This document shows positions 38,242 through 49,420 of a stretch of DNA of 64,000 bases, one piece after another. Source of the stretch: Typhlomys cinereus. Taxonomy: Eukaryota; Chordata; Mammalia; Rodentia; Platacanthomyidae. A program made the translations under genes and the position numbers. The number at the start of each line of letters is the position of its first letter. Position 1 is the stretch's first letter. The stretch lies in the NCBI GenBank assembly GCA_023101885.1, contig JALPQD010000240.1, positions 620,001 to 684,000 of the forward strand, given 5' to 3'. The notes beneath the pieces are model-generated. The model did no database searches. It saw only the letters and a list, made by a program, of their open reading frames with translations, and was not told the DNA's origin.

Positions 38242-38542
38242 TCCTCTGTCTCCTCCTATCCCCTCCCCTTTTCCTTCCCTTCCCTTCTCCCTTCCCTTTT
38301 CCCCTCTTTTGTCTCTCTTTATCATACAAAATTCCATGAACTTATCTTTTGTTTTTAAAAATGCTATTTACTTGAGAGAGAGAGTGAGAATGAGAGCGAG
38401 CGATGGGGTGAGAGAGAGAGATGGAGAGAGGGAGACTTAGAAAGCAGATACATGCATAATATGGTATGCATGTGGAAGTCAGAGGACTTTAGAGGAATGA
38501 TTTTCTCCTTTTATCATGTGGGCTTCCAGGGTTCAAACTCAG
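38242..38542. repeat. Local duplication, copy 1 (truncated SINE plus flank)
   Basis: This segment is repeated in direct orientation at 40162-40469, exactly 1,920 bp downstream at its start. It contains a C+T-rich tract, a non-repetitive linker (tttatcatacaaaattccat) and the 3' part of an antisense B2-like SINE with (GA)n. Over about 300 bp the copies differ by nine substitutions and two small insertions (4 bp and 3 bp in copy 2). Homology stops inside the SINE at ggttcaaactcag, so this copy lacks the SINE's head. Confidence 0.9.
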
Positions 38543-39446
38543 AAGTGTTTAGAAAACAAAGACATAATGTATTTTTGTGAGTAGTCGCACATAGATTAGA
38601 TTGCTGCTGTAAAGGCAAACTCCATGATGGATTTAGGTAAATTTCTATTTAATCATCTGAAAACAGACAGTTAGTGGGGCTGGCAGACTATTGTCCATGT
38701 CTCTGTATATGGATTCCTTTTCTGTGGCCAACGTAACTATTTCTGGTTGAGGGATCACATTTTATCCTAGGCAATGTCCAGGATTAAGAGAACTGCTCTA
38801 GTATTGTTCTTCCCTTTGGGAGTGTGGCCAGGAAGCCACATGTAAAACTTCTGTTCATATCACATTGGCCAAAACTTCATTTCAGGAGCACACTTAATTG
38901 TAAGGTGTCTGGAAAGATTAGTGTATGAGTAGGCTATTGTTACAGGAAGAAGGCAATGGATATTGGAGACCTCAATTGCATCTCTTATCTTTGGGAAGGC
39001 TGGAGTGACGCAAAGGAGGAGAGGGACCTATTGTACAGACCTTACTAACTTCTGCCAGTGGAAAGAGTTGAGGACAATATGTCGTGGCTGCTGGGATACT
39101 GTGGTAGAGGCGTGGTTTCCATGCATGAGACCACTTTAGTTGTTCAGGCATGACTACAGAGATGGTGTGGAAGTGGAGGAGAAGTAAATGAGAGGAAGGC
39201 ACAAGTAGGCCATGCCGAGATGTGGGGCAGATGAACATGCCGTGGGGCTGGGAGGGGAGGGGAGAGAGAGAGGGGAGAAAGTCCTAGAAGACTTATAAGT
39301 TCTTAGTTCATGTAAGTAGAAGGGAGATGAGTCCTCTTATCTACCAGGACTACTTTTTGGGAGAAAAACCAATTCTTGGCAAAGACAACTTTGGCAAACA
39401 CAGTTTTGTAGTTACTTTTGTTAATAATTTAGGCGTGAAATTAAAA
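38543..39446. other. Unique non-coding sequence
   Basis: Nothing recognisable apart from a GA-rich patch (ggggaggggagagagagagg) near 39250. Confidence 0.4.
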
Positions 39447-39727
39447 AGCTACCTCAAGAGCTGGCTCAGTGCGTTCAAATCCGTGGAATCTATGTAAAGT
39501 CGGGTGCAGCAGTGCACATCTGTAATCCCAGGGCTCCTATAGTGAGACGTAAAGCAGAGACAGGTGACTACCCAGAAGCTCGCCAGCCAGTCTTGTGTAC
39601 ATAGTAGGGGCCAACAGCATTGACAGCAACAACAACAGAAGGGAGAACCTGTCTCAGCTGAGATATAAGGTGAGGGCTGACCCCAAGGTGGTCCTCAGAC
39701 CTTTACATGGGTGCCATGGCATGCATT

Positions 39728-39773
<46 letters not shown>

Positions 39774-39775
39774 AT
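39447..39775 (+). mobile_element. Composite SINE with (AC)n tail
   Basis: An agctggctcagtgcgttcaa head is followed by a B1-like middle (gggtgcagcagtgcacatct, gtaatcccagggctc) and then by gtggtcctcagacctttaca. An (AC)n array occupies 39730-39770. The order suggests a tRNA-SINE/B1 composite like B4, or two nested SINEs. Confidence 0.55.
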
Positions 39776-40161
39776 GCATTTGCACAAACACACATATATA
39801 TGCACACACATCATATTCACATCAAAAATTAAAGAAAGTAACTTAGTGTTTGAACTGTCTTTGAGTCCTTGGGCCAATTCCGAAGTACTTTCTAACTTTT
39901 CATATACAAATATTCTTTTAAATGCCGCTGAGTTCTGGAAATTTTAGGATTTTGCCATGTAGAATAGAATGAAATTCAAATGGCATGTCCATCAACTGAT
40001 ACCCAAACTTCATTACTCTTTATTTTTAGAAAATATGCAGGATGGATAAACCTGTTTAACACTGACAGGAAATGCGTGTTGACAGTATTAAAAACTGACT
40101 TTTACTCACCATAGAAGCCAAATGATTCAGCATCCTTTTGAAGATCTTCTCTCCTCTCCTC

Positions 40162-40469
40162 TCCTCTGTCCCCTCCTATCCCCTCCCCTTTTCCTTCCCT
40201 TCCCTTCTCCCTTCCCTTTTCCCCTCTTTTGTCTCTCTTTATCATACAAAATTCCGTGAACTTATCTTTTGTTTTTAAAAATGCTATTTACTTAAGAGAG
40301 AGAGTGAGAATGAGAGCGAGCGATGGGGTGAGAGAGAGAGGGAGATGGAGAGAGGGAGACTTAGAGAGCAGACACACGCATAATATGGTATGCATGTGGA
40401 AGTCAGAGGATAACTTTAGAGGAATGGTTTTCTCCTTTTATCACGTGGGCTTCCAGGGTTCAAATTCAG
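40162..40469. repeat. Local duplication, copy 2
   Basis: The downstream partner of 38242-38542, with the same C+T tract, linker and SINE 3' half. Here the SINE continues to a complete head (to 40525), so this copy probably represents the parental arrangement. Confidence 0.9.
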
Positions 40470-40525
40470 GCTACCAAGTTTTCAAGATGTCTTTACCTGT
40501 TGAGTCTTCGGGCCAGCCTCCCAGC
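40265..40525 (-). mobile_element. B2-like SINE (antisense)
   Basis: On the minus strand it starts near gctgggaggctggcccgaag, has gaatttgaaccctgg as a B-box-like motif, continues through acttccacatgcataccata and ends in a (CT)n-rich and A-rich tail. The flanks ttccgtgaactta (40252-40264) and tttcatggactta (40526-40538) match at 10 of 13 positions, and the copy-1 flank ttccatgaactta at 11 of 13, consistent with an aged target-site duplication. Confidence 0.65.
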
Positions 40526-40538
40526 TTTCATGGACTTA

Positions 40539-42007
40539 CCTTTGCGGTCAGTTAAGGCAAATAAAATGTCAAACTATTTTTTTCAACAATATTCAGATAA
40601 TGATTTCTAAAATGAAGTCTTCTAAATTCTTTGGACTTCTAAATATTGTAATTTCAATATTTCATTCAATGAGGCCAACTCTTTTGAAAACAGTGAAACT
40701 CAAATACTGCTATCTAGAAGAAATATAATGAGTGGTTTACTTAAATAACAAGGACTTGACCTATATACAGTCTGAATTTGCACTGTCCATCTCTGAGTCA
40801 TGTGCGAGATGTGAAGATTAGGAATCTGGTTTTTCAAGCAAGACTACTGAGAGCAGAGAGATTCTGTGTATTTGTTGTAAAAAGAAGAAAATAGAAACTT
40901 ACAAAAATATTTCTTACCTTTTCCCTTATTCAAGAATTAATGGAACATTCCAGTCTTCCTGAAGGCTTATCACTTTAGCTTCCCTTGACATTTCTGTCCA
41001 TTTTCTAAACCACACATTTTACAAATACAAGCAAACAAGTCTTGCCAACCTAGAGAGAAAACTGCATTATGGTCTGCTATGAAATGCTTTCCTTTATTGT
41101 GAAAGACATTCTTTCTTCTATACTTTTTATTCAACATTTCTTTGAATAATAGGTAGAGATGATTCTTAAAGAACTTTGGTAGCCAGTTGGCCTTTTTGAA
41201 GTTCAGAGATTGATTTTCTTTCTTTTTTTTTTTTTATACGAAAATCCTGTCTAGGAAGATTGTGCCTTCCAGTAGGACCCATTCATTCTGATATTTAAAG
41301 GAATCCTTGTACAATGCAGGCAGAGCTGAAAAGGCTGCTACATAAAGGTGTAACTTTCTTTTAAATTCAGTATCTGTTCCTGCTTAATTTCCTTTTCCTT
41401 TTCAAAACAGGAATCAGACAGCAGTTTGGACTAATGACCTGGAAAAATTCATCATTTTACACAGGAATCAGATGGAGCCTAGAAACTCTTGTCTTCTCTT
41501 CCTGCCCCCTCACTTTACCACCAGTCCTACAAGTTTGGTCCGTTGTGGATGTTTCTCAAATCTGGAGTATAATGCAAAGGCTTTGAACTTGCTTCCCCTT
41601 GCTACAGTGGGGATCTGAGCAATTGATTTTGGACTGGTCGTTTTCCTCTCTCCTGGGAAAGGAAAGCAATAATAATCGGACAAATTTGTTTTCAACAGTA
41701 GTAGTTTGGTTGGAAGGATATTTGAAATAGTAGCTTTAAAAATTTCAATAGTAACACGGGTGCACTAAAGTATCACAGCAGAAACATGGCTGTGCACATG
41801 ATTTGGCTCTTGAGACTTTTTTTTTTTTTTTTTTTGCTCTCATTTTATATCAGGAAATGGCTGCAGCATATCATTCTGCAGGTATTATACACTTTAAAAT
41901 AGTATCATTTTTAGCTTAAAAATGTGTTTTCTGTAAAGCAAGCATGAGTGTATGTATGAGAGTGAACACACAGTAAGCTTTAAAAAGATGCCCTCACCTC
42001 CAACAAA
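40539..42007. other. Unique AT-rich sequence
   Basis: No gene recognised. Poly(T) runs lie at about 41222-41236 and 41818-41835; neither is attached to a family I can name. Confidence 0.4.
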
Positions 42008-42047
42008 GGCTGGAGAGATGGCTCAGCAGGTAATGACACAAATCTGG

Positions 42048-42714
42048 TATAGCAGTTACTCCTTGAGCTGCAGTGAGACATCACTGAGGCTCAAGCAAGT
42101 TAAGGGGAGAAATGGGAGATTTATTCACCTGGCGGTTTCATTTTGGTGGAAAAGGCATGGCTGGCAGAAGCTGGAGAAGGGTTAGGTCACTTCAGACATC
42201 ATGGAAGCTGGTAGCTGCTGCTCAAGAATAGGCTCACTCACTCCTAACTCAAGCAGGTTGGGGCTTAAGCGTTCCCCCCACCCTCCACCCCCATGACTGC
42301 TTTCTTCCAGCAAGGCTCTACCTCCTTTTTAAAAATTTTTTTTATTATTTATTATTCAATTGTGTGTGTATGCACATGTGTGTATGTATGTGTGTGTGTG
42401 TAGAACCACGGACGAATTCGGGAACCACTATGGACTACCTCCACCTTCTCCTTGTTTACTCTGCCCCGGGATTCACAAGCTCCTCCCTACCAGGACTAGA
42501 AATGCAGGCCGCCCCTGCTTCTGCCCAGGGTCTAGGATCTGAACTCAGTACCTTCCGCCTGCAAGGCAGAGGCTTAACCCCTGAGCCACCTCTCCAGCCC
42601 CAAGGCTCTACCTCCTAGAGGTGTGATGTCTTTCTCAAATACTGGCAGCAGCTAAGGATTCAAACACATTAGTCTGTGGGGGACAACTCACATTTCAAAC
42701 CATGACATTTCAAA
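42048..42714 (-). mobile_element. MaLR-type LTR inserted in the SINE
   Basis: On the minus strand it starts near TGTCATGGTTTGAAATG and ends near the complement of tatagcagttactccttgag. The flanking words tctgg (42043-42047) and cctgg (42715-42719) may be the 5-bp target duplication. It is itself interrupted by a young SINE at 42326-42600. Exact ends are uncertain by a few bases. Confidence 0.6.
42326..42600 (-). mobile_element. Young tRNA-derived SINE with perfect TSD
   Basis: Flanked by the exact 15-bp duplication caaggctctacctcc (42311-42325 and 42601-42615). On the minus strand the head reads gggctggagaggtggctcag (A box), followed by gagttcagatcc (B box) and the family body, an AC-rich segment, and a tail that appears here as ttttt...tttattatttattatt. 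The (AC)n part is short. Frames that cross it are chance. Confidence 0.9.
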
Positions 42715-42842
42715 CCTGGTGACCTGAGTTTGATTGCCTGGAACCCACATGATTAAAGAAGAGAACTGATTCTTGAAAGTTGCTCTGACGGTCCCATACA
42801 TTCCTGCTTGCTCCTCGAAATAAATAAAATCTAAAAAATCCA

Positions 42843-43393
42843 CCAAGCAAATCCTTGATTTGAGTTGACTTTAGTTATTCAATCTCTATACACTGCATGT
42901 ACGTTGCTAAATAAGATCAGGAGAGCCTTGTGATCCATGTCCCTGAATAAGGAGGAAATATTCTATCAACGACCACTTGGAAATTACCAGATCATTGTGG
43001 CGACTGTGTTTTGTAAAAATTAGCAAAGTAAAACCCAGTTAGTTTGTCAGTTGCCAACAGATGTGTGTAGTTTTCATTATCAGGTATATCCAGTGATGAT
43101 TTTTAATGGGGAGTACAGTGTCTTGTGCCGTGGACTCACGTATTTGGAAAGGTTCAAAGAGCAGTGTTCATAAGAAAGTCATCGGGGAGGGGTATAAGAC
43201 ACTACTCTTGCATGTGTATGTAAACCCACCTGGCCACATATTGTTCAGCACGATTAGTAATAAAGTATCTTGCCATGAGCTTCACTCCAATTCAAGTACT
43301 TGTTGAAAAGCTCATACCTGCAAAGACTGTTGTAGTCTCAGTGATGAGCTGGAACTGCCCTATGTGCTAATGTGAACCCACTTTTAGACCTTA

Positions 43394-43395
<2 letters not shown>
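42843..43395. other. Unique non-coding sequence
   Basis: No repeat or gene recognised. Confidence 0.4.

Positions 43396-43436
<41 letters not shown>
43396..43436. repeat. (GT)n microsatellite
   Basis: About 20 uninterrupted GT units. Confidence 0.95.
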
Positions 43437-43438
<2 letters not shown>

Positions 43439-43991
43439 TAGTTGCTGACCAAAATATTGCTTAAAGTTAAATTATACAAATTGAAAAGTAACTGAATCAT
43501 AAAACAAAGGTAAGAACTATTTCAGGATCACCCATTCCTAAGTAGCTTGTGGAATTTTACTGTGATCTGCTATTGCGGTTCCTGGCAGCTGCGATACCTG
43601 TTGGTGGAAGCAGCACGTGGCTCTGCCTGTCATGCGCTCATCCCTCCCACCTCCACTTGGTGCCAGCCGTGTGGGAGCTAACGTCACAGAAATAAGAAGT
43701 CTTCCTTTGGAGGATCTTTACTATTAAAAAGATGACAGACTCCAATAGGCAGACAACCATGGTGTATTTTAAATATTTATATGGAGCAAATGAATATTTT
43801 TAATATCTAATAAGTGTAAGGGAATTCTACTAGTCATGACAAGATCATTCTAAATTTTAGAAATTCATATTATTTTCTGACACACTAAAAGATAGATGTA
43901 TGCTGGTGGACTTTAAGAGCAAATAGTCAGGTTATTCACTTCTAACAATACTGGCTTCTGTCAATGAGGTAATCATTGTATTTGAAGATAA
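43437..43991. other. Unique AT-rich sequence
   Basis: No repeat or gene recognised up to the target-site duplication of the L1 insertion at 43992. Confidence 0.4.
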
Positions 43992-44011
43992 GAATAAATT
44001 TCCCAAATTCA

Positions 44012-44215
44012 TCATCAGAGAGGAGGACCCAGAGAAGAGTTTGGCATACACATTAAAGGATGCTCTGGGGATGGGAGGGGGAGGCACTGGGGGATGGGGA
44101 GAGAAGGGGGAGGGGAAGGGGCACAGGGGGATAGGGGGTTGGAGGGAGGGTGTGGGACCGGTGTACCTGTTAAGTTTGTATGAGTGGAAATAAAAAAAAG
44201 AAAAAGAATAAAAAA
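44012..44215 (+). mobile_element. 5'-truncated L1 3' end
   Basis: About 204 bp of L1 3' UTR on the plus strand, beginning tcatcagagaggaggaccca and running through the G-rich tract (44075-44160) to ggtgtacctgttaagtttgt and an A-rich end with AATAAA (44189 and again near 44207). It is the reverse complement of the 3' UTR in the minus-strand copies. The 20-bp duplication gaataaatttcccaaattca lies directly before it (43992-44011), but its partner lies not here but at 44694-44713, after an extra 470 bp. Confidence 0.9.
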
Positions 44216-44693
44216 TCACAGTTCTACAAAATTATTTTGACCCTACAGTATCAATCCCTTTGCAGAAGTGTTTACAGAGATTTACAGGACATTCTTCACC
44301 AGGTAAATGTCATTGTCAGGCACAGGTGTCAACTTGACAGTTGAGAGTTTGAGCTCTGGGCACATTTGTAGAGAATTAGTGGTTGAATTAAGCCCAGAGC
44401 AAACCTGCAGGAGATTGTCTAGCTGATGGGGGAAAACTCAACCCATGGTGCATGGGACTAGGCCCTGAAATAAAATACAGAGAGCTGGTTGAGAAAGCTG
44501 GCATCTTTGTGTACACTTGGCCAGACATGCTAGTCTGGCAAGTAAGGATCCTTCTTTCTCAGCCGTTATGTAGAGATGGTGTGGCCAGATCCCTCGGCCT
44601 TAGTGCTGGTGTGAGGTCTCCTGCTAAGATGGACAAACTGTAACCAAGAATCATAAGAAAAAATAAATCCTTTGTTCTCTTAAAAAAAAAAAA
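44216..44693 (+). mobile_element. Sequence transduced by the L1, ending in an LTR poly(A) site
   Basis: Between the L1 A-rich end and the second target-site copy lie about 92 bp of non-repetitive sequence (44216-44307), then the 5' part of an MT-like MaLR LTR (44308-44681), then 12 A residues (44682-44693). The LTR starts TGTCATTGTCAGGCACAGG and stops 14 bases after AATAAA (44662-44667). The complete relative at 2298-2722 continues past this point without a poly(A) run. This is the structure of an L1 transcript that read through its own weak signal and was polyadenylated in a downstream LTR before insertion. Confidence 0.8.
44308..44681 (+). mobile_element. MT-like MaLR LTR, truncated at its polyadenylation site
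   Basis: Shares order and length with the solo LTR 2298-2722, including aggtgtcaacttgacagtt, gagattgtctagctga, cacttggccagacat and aaataaatcctttgttc. It has no 5-bp duplication of its own at this locus, as expected if it arrived as part of an L1 transcript. Confidence 0.85.
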
Positions 44694-44713
44694 GAATAAA
44701 TTTCCCAAATTCA

Positions 44714-44917
44714 GGTACTTTGTGAATTGATCTTGGGTCACTTGGTACTTTTAATGTCATGAGAGACCTTTCCTCCTAATTTCTTATTTTTACCTGTAAA
44801 ATGATTACAATCATAGTAGTGTTATTCGCTGCTTATGGTTGTAGTGAATATTTGATAAGGTTGTGTGTAGGAATCACAATTGGGAAAGCCACCTGAAAAT
44901 GGCAATGTATTAGAAAT
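44714..44917. other. Unique sequence, possible MIR trace
   Basis: The words tttacctgtaaaatgattac and gttgtagtgaatatttgata follow MIR sense order, but the match is weak. Confidence 0.35.
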
Positions 44918-45056
44918 CACCAACACCATCATCATCACCACCCCATCATCATCATCACTTTCACCATCAACCATCACCCCCATATCTCAATAACTATCAT
45001 CACCGCCATCACCATCAGCAGCAGCAGCTAAACATCACCATCATATTCACCATAAT
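44918..45056. repeat. Imperfect (CAT)n/(CAC)n trinucleotide array
   Basis: Runs of atc/acc units (catcatcatcatc, caccatcaacc, cagcagcagcag) over about 140 bases with irregular interruptions. Confidence 0.9.
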
Positions 45057-45057
45057 C

Positions 45058-45240
45058 AGCTATTGAATACTTACTTATTGAATACTATTGAGCCTGGCCT
45101 AAGGATTTTGAGAACAACTCACTTACATAAGCATATGAAGCTCATTAAACAAAGGAGAGGCCTGAAGTCATAGCTAGTACACTGGGAATTGGAATTCGAA
45201 TCTAAGTTTGAAGTTCTTGCTTAGCTCAATTCTGTTGACA
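45058..45240 (-). mobile_element. MIR element (antisense)
   Basis: Reads agctattgaatacttactta, gagcctggcctaaggatttt, aacaactcacttacataagc, attaaacaaaggagaggcct, gaagtcatagctagtacact and ggaattggaattcgaatcta. This is the full antisense MIR order, from the tattgagcactta end to the gattcgaaccca box. Confidence 0.7.
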
Positions 45241-46329
45241 TTATTGTCCCTTGCATATTGCAGATTTTAGAAAAATGTCAGATAACAATGTTTCCAAGAT
45301 GTTTTGGGCTTATTTCTTAGCTGTAGGTCACAGGAAAATTCCATTTCTCTTGTGAGATGGTTTGAAAGGAGCAACTCCCTACACTGAGACGATGTCTTAT
45401 GGGAGCATTCTGCAGCACCACAGAAGAGATGGAGGAATATTCTGGAATGCCCTGCAGGAGGATGGGGAAGGTCTTCAGGACTCAGAGGAAAGATGGATCC
45501 CCAGGGAGGGGGTTGCAAGACTCCATGAGAGATCTGGGAAGAGTCTGCAGCACACTGATAAATATAGAATGACTATGACTTAAATGCACGTCTGTGATTT
45601 TCTCCCTATGCCACTCTACCTAATCCCTCTCCCTCCACTGAGGATCGTCACTTCCCAACAAGTGCCCCTTCTACATATGTGTGTGCAGAAAGCTGACAAA
45701 GACAGGTTGGATCAGATATTAAGAGTCTCCTATTTTCTCTTTCTCTCCTTCTTATCTGATTATTTCTGTTCTTTTATCTTCTTTTATGAAACCACTGTAC
45801 AACTTGGACTCATCACACTCAAGTAAACACATAACCTTCCACCAAAGAAAATGCACATATCTGGCTTTCCCTTTAAGGGCCCCCCCTTTTCCCTCTCTGT
45901 CTCTGCTCTGTGGAGTTTTGTCTTAGTGGCTTATGTTTCTGTGTTTATGACATCCTCCCAGTGAGGCTATACAATCTAGAATATGGAGACTGTTCCCACA
46001 GTAGGATTTACCTTTTCGAATATCTGCAAATCCTTCCTGAGAAGATTAAATTGTTTAGTTCAATATTTAATCTGTTACTTCCTTCTTAAAGATACCTTGT
46101 GGATTTCATCATTCATTTGGTGATACTAGAGATATTGATCAGTCATAAACAAAGCAAAACAAAACAAAACAACAAAAAAAGAAGAGGAATGGCTTGTACA
46201 ACCTTTCTCATCCCCACCTTCTAATTAAATTTTGATTTGAGCCACTTTTGATTAATCTTGTTTGTGAGTGTGTGAATTTCAAGAACTGCCAGGTTTCTAA
46301 AGTTGCGAGCATAAGTCTCTGGCGGATGG
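45241..46329. other. Unique non-coding sequence
   Basis: No family recognised. An imperfect (CAAAA)n run lies at about 46150-46182. Confidence 0.4.
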
Positions 46330-46660
46330 CTCCGCTAAAGCACAGTATGATTGCGTTTTTATGGTTTTCAGATATTTAATAGCTTCTTCCTGTCATTTTC
46401 TGAATGACTGAGTATGGCTCGGCCCTCTGGGAGCAGTGCCGCATCCGAGAGCTGGGAGGATGACTGAGGTTTGTGTACTTGACTGATTGCCTTAGTCTTA
46501 ATTGTTCTCTTAATTAGCTGCAGCAGCAACTGCATCTGGGGAGAGATCACCGTATTGGTAAACAGCTCCACCTTGGAGCTCAGGGTAATGCCTTCTGGAA
46601 TGCTGACAGCCAGCAGCTCATGGACTTGTCGCTCCTTGGCAATGGGGACTTGCCAAATTG
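46330..46660. promoter_or_regulatory. Candidate conserved non-coding element
   Basis: Repeat-free, with CpGs and homeodomain/E-box-like words close together: cttaattgttctcttaatta, gctgcagcagcaactgcatc, cgtattggtaaacagctcca. The composition differs from its surroundings. Function is inferred only from composition; it might equally be an exon of a gene not visible here, but no frame shows a domain. Confidence 0.3.
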
Positions 46661-49370
46661 GCAGCCCCCAAGGCTTCTGCGCCCCTCTCGTGATCTGTCA
46701 TTTTAGCCCCCAGAAACCACCAACTGTCTTTAAATAAATTAAGCTTTACTATGTAAAGTGCTATCTTTATTAGGCTGGACAAACACACATGGAAACAAAA
46801 GAACAGGGCAGGATGTGCCCAGCCACAGCAAGACCTCGGCCTGGAAGGCAGGGTGGGCAGAGAAGTCCCTGCAGCAGTCTGGGAGGGAACCTGCTGACGT
46901 TAGAGGTGTGTTCTCTAGAAAGCAGCCTCGGATGGGCCCATTCAACCAGGATCTGCAATGTGGGATGGATCTGAAGCCCTGGTTTGCCTATCATGGTCAT
47001 TACTTTCCAGAGATGGAGTTTTCCTTCTCCTTTGTATTTCTCCACTGAGCTGTTGTGTGAGGACATGACATTCTCCACAAAGAAGACAGTTGACCTAATC
47101 TGAGGGCCTTGGAACCTCAAGAGCGAAGAGCTCAACCTGCTTCTCTTTGGATATGCATGATGGGCATCTCACCTGCCTGAGGCACCTCAGGATGGGTGGA
47201 ACCGGCTCTCATTCCTGCACAGAATGCAAAGGAAAACAGGCAGTCAGGTCACCAAATTACAAGGTCAGCACTTTAATAAATATTTCAAAAGGCTACAGAA
47301 AGCAGTAAGAAATTGGTATGATGATGAGGTGTGATCTTGAAAATGAGATGAATCGATTTTCTGTATTTTATAAGAAAAAAATAATAGAAAATCCACTGTG
47401 TAGGGTTTAAAAACACTGGCAGAACCTGCATGCTCTCAGACAAGTTTGTGTAGGATTCCTCGTGAATAGGAGCAGGGAGGTCCTACCTCCCTTCACACTT
47501 TCCAGGCCATTATGTAGGATGATAGTAATGTTTGCTTTGAACATAAAATGAATTATTTAAAATCAGATTTATACAATTGTGATCATCTATATTTTACACC
47601 AAATTGTAAAGCTTTCATGATCGCAGGCTGCTTTCTGTTGCACTGAAGATAAAAGCTCAGTAGCCTGGTGGCATTTCATGTGCACGCGTGCAGAGAACAT
47701 CTCTCTGACTCCTCCAGAAAGTTTCTCTAGTCTTGATTTCATGGTTTTGTCACCAATAGACCCTTCCTCCATTTGAAAGACTGCCTCTGAGCACGAACTA
47801 GCAGAATGCTTATAGAAAGGTGATGCCTGGTGGTCCGCAGAAATGTGTTAGACTACTCTCAGGACAAGGCTGAAAATCAGAGATGGCTATTAGAGTAACT
47901 TCTTGCCAAAACCTAATCAATAAGTTAGTTCTTATGCTGTGCTGTGGTCGAATGTGTCCTCTGAGCACAGCAGAAGCCATCTTCTCCAGACCAGTTGTGA
48001 CGGCCTTCCAGAGATCACCGCAATGGGCCTGTTGACTGTTGGCGGTCCTTCAGAGACGGAGAGGTGGTAAGGATCAACAGACCCTCACCTGAAATACTTG
48101 TTGCTGCTTTCTGTACCTCTCAACATTCTTTTGCAATTCTGCTTTAATCGTGCATAGTTTTGGAATTTTGAGAGGGGCAAGGGTCTATAAATTGCAGAAG
48201 GTTAACTGTAGCTACTGGAAGCCATCATCCAGGATGAGATGAGATGTTCTAGTTTCTGCTATCCCTGTTCATCCGCACTCTTGTAAGTAGCCCCTACCCA
48301 TGCTCTATGAGCAAAGCCAATCAACTCCTTGGGTAAAAGGATGCTTTGGTTTGCCATTCTGACTTGATAAAGAGGGGACAGAGATGTGTTTACATCTATC
48401 ATAATGTTATATGTCCAGGCTTAGCATTTATTTGTTGGGCTGGGCTTCATGATAGTAGGGCATTTTGTATGCTATCTATCTTTATGTACTTAAAAGACAG
48501 CCAAACCCCTGTTAAATTTCCTTTGGGACGAAGGGAAAATCATAGATTTTGGGTGAATAGAAACATTGGTCATTATCGACATGACTAAAACCTCAATATC
48601 AGTGAAGCCCATAAGAACAGCGCCCATACAATGGCTAAGGGTTTTCCCTGATGGAGTATCTTACATCACCTTCCCATCGGGGATGGCCCGTACAGCTCCG
48701 CTCTTGGCAGATGCTTGGGCATGGCTCCAGGGTGGGTTTCTTATCTCCAGCATAGTGCCTTATCTGCAGCATGCTCCAAATGCCATTCTTCACTTTCCAA
48801 CATGCTTTCTTGATCTCTGTTCCAGAATCTATGTGATTAAGAGTGAACCTGTCTTTTGGAAAGGGCGGGACACTCAGGATACTCATGTGCCACTGAGAGG
48901 TAGATAGAAATCTTTTGCCAGCTGGGTCATAGCTGCTCTTGGGACTATTTCTGTCTTTCCAAGGCAAAAGGGGAAAAGTGTCTTGGGCCTAAGTTTTTCT
49001 TTTTTCTTACCTTTGCTTAGATTCAGTGCTCAGCAGCCAGCCTGGGGCTGAGAATGGTGGAGGACAGAACTGAGACCCAGAACACCATGGGAATGTGCGC
49101 TAAACAGCAGCAGCGACTGCCTGGCTGCCTTCCTCGCTCCATGAGCAAAAGAAATTCCTATTGTGTAAGTCAGTTGGGCTTTCTGTTCCCTACATCTGCA
49201 TGTTTTCATTGATGAAAGAGGCTCTGTGAATATATAAATAAGCAGCCTCCATGGAAACCCCTGCTTCACTGGAAACTCTTTTCGCCTCTAGAGAACACTC
49301 GTGCCTAGTAATGAAGGGTGGGACAAACTATGCCAAGTCGGCTGTTTGCCCATTTGAAATATTTATTTAT

Positions 49371-49373
<3 letters not shown>
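46661..49373. other. Unique non-coding sequence
   Basis: No repeat or gene recognised. Frames around 46740-47135 and 48566-48967 overlap antisense frames and lack domains. Confidence 0.4.

Positions 49374-49418
<45 letters not shown>
49374..49418. repeat. (GT)n microsatellite
   Basis: About 22 uninterrupted GT units. Confidence 0.95.

Positions 49419-49420
<2 letters not shown>

Larger units (their letters stand above)
42008..42842 (+). mobile_element. B2-like SINE split by a nested LTR
   Basis: The head ggctggagagatggctcagc lies at 42008-42047. The matching body begins at about 42715 with cctggtgacctgagtttgat (B box), followed by tggaacccacatg, aagttgctctgacg and an aaataaataaaat tail ending near 42842. 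The two halves together make one B2-like element; everything between them is a later insertion. Confidence 0.75.

Noticed and set aside
44012..44693. Two separate insertions (L1, then an independent LTR)
   Set aside because: The only matching flanking duplication encloses both parts, the LTR lacks its own 5-bp duplication, and it ends in poly(A) at its polyadenylation site.
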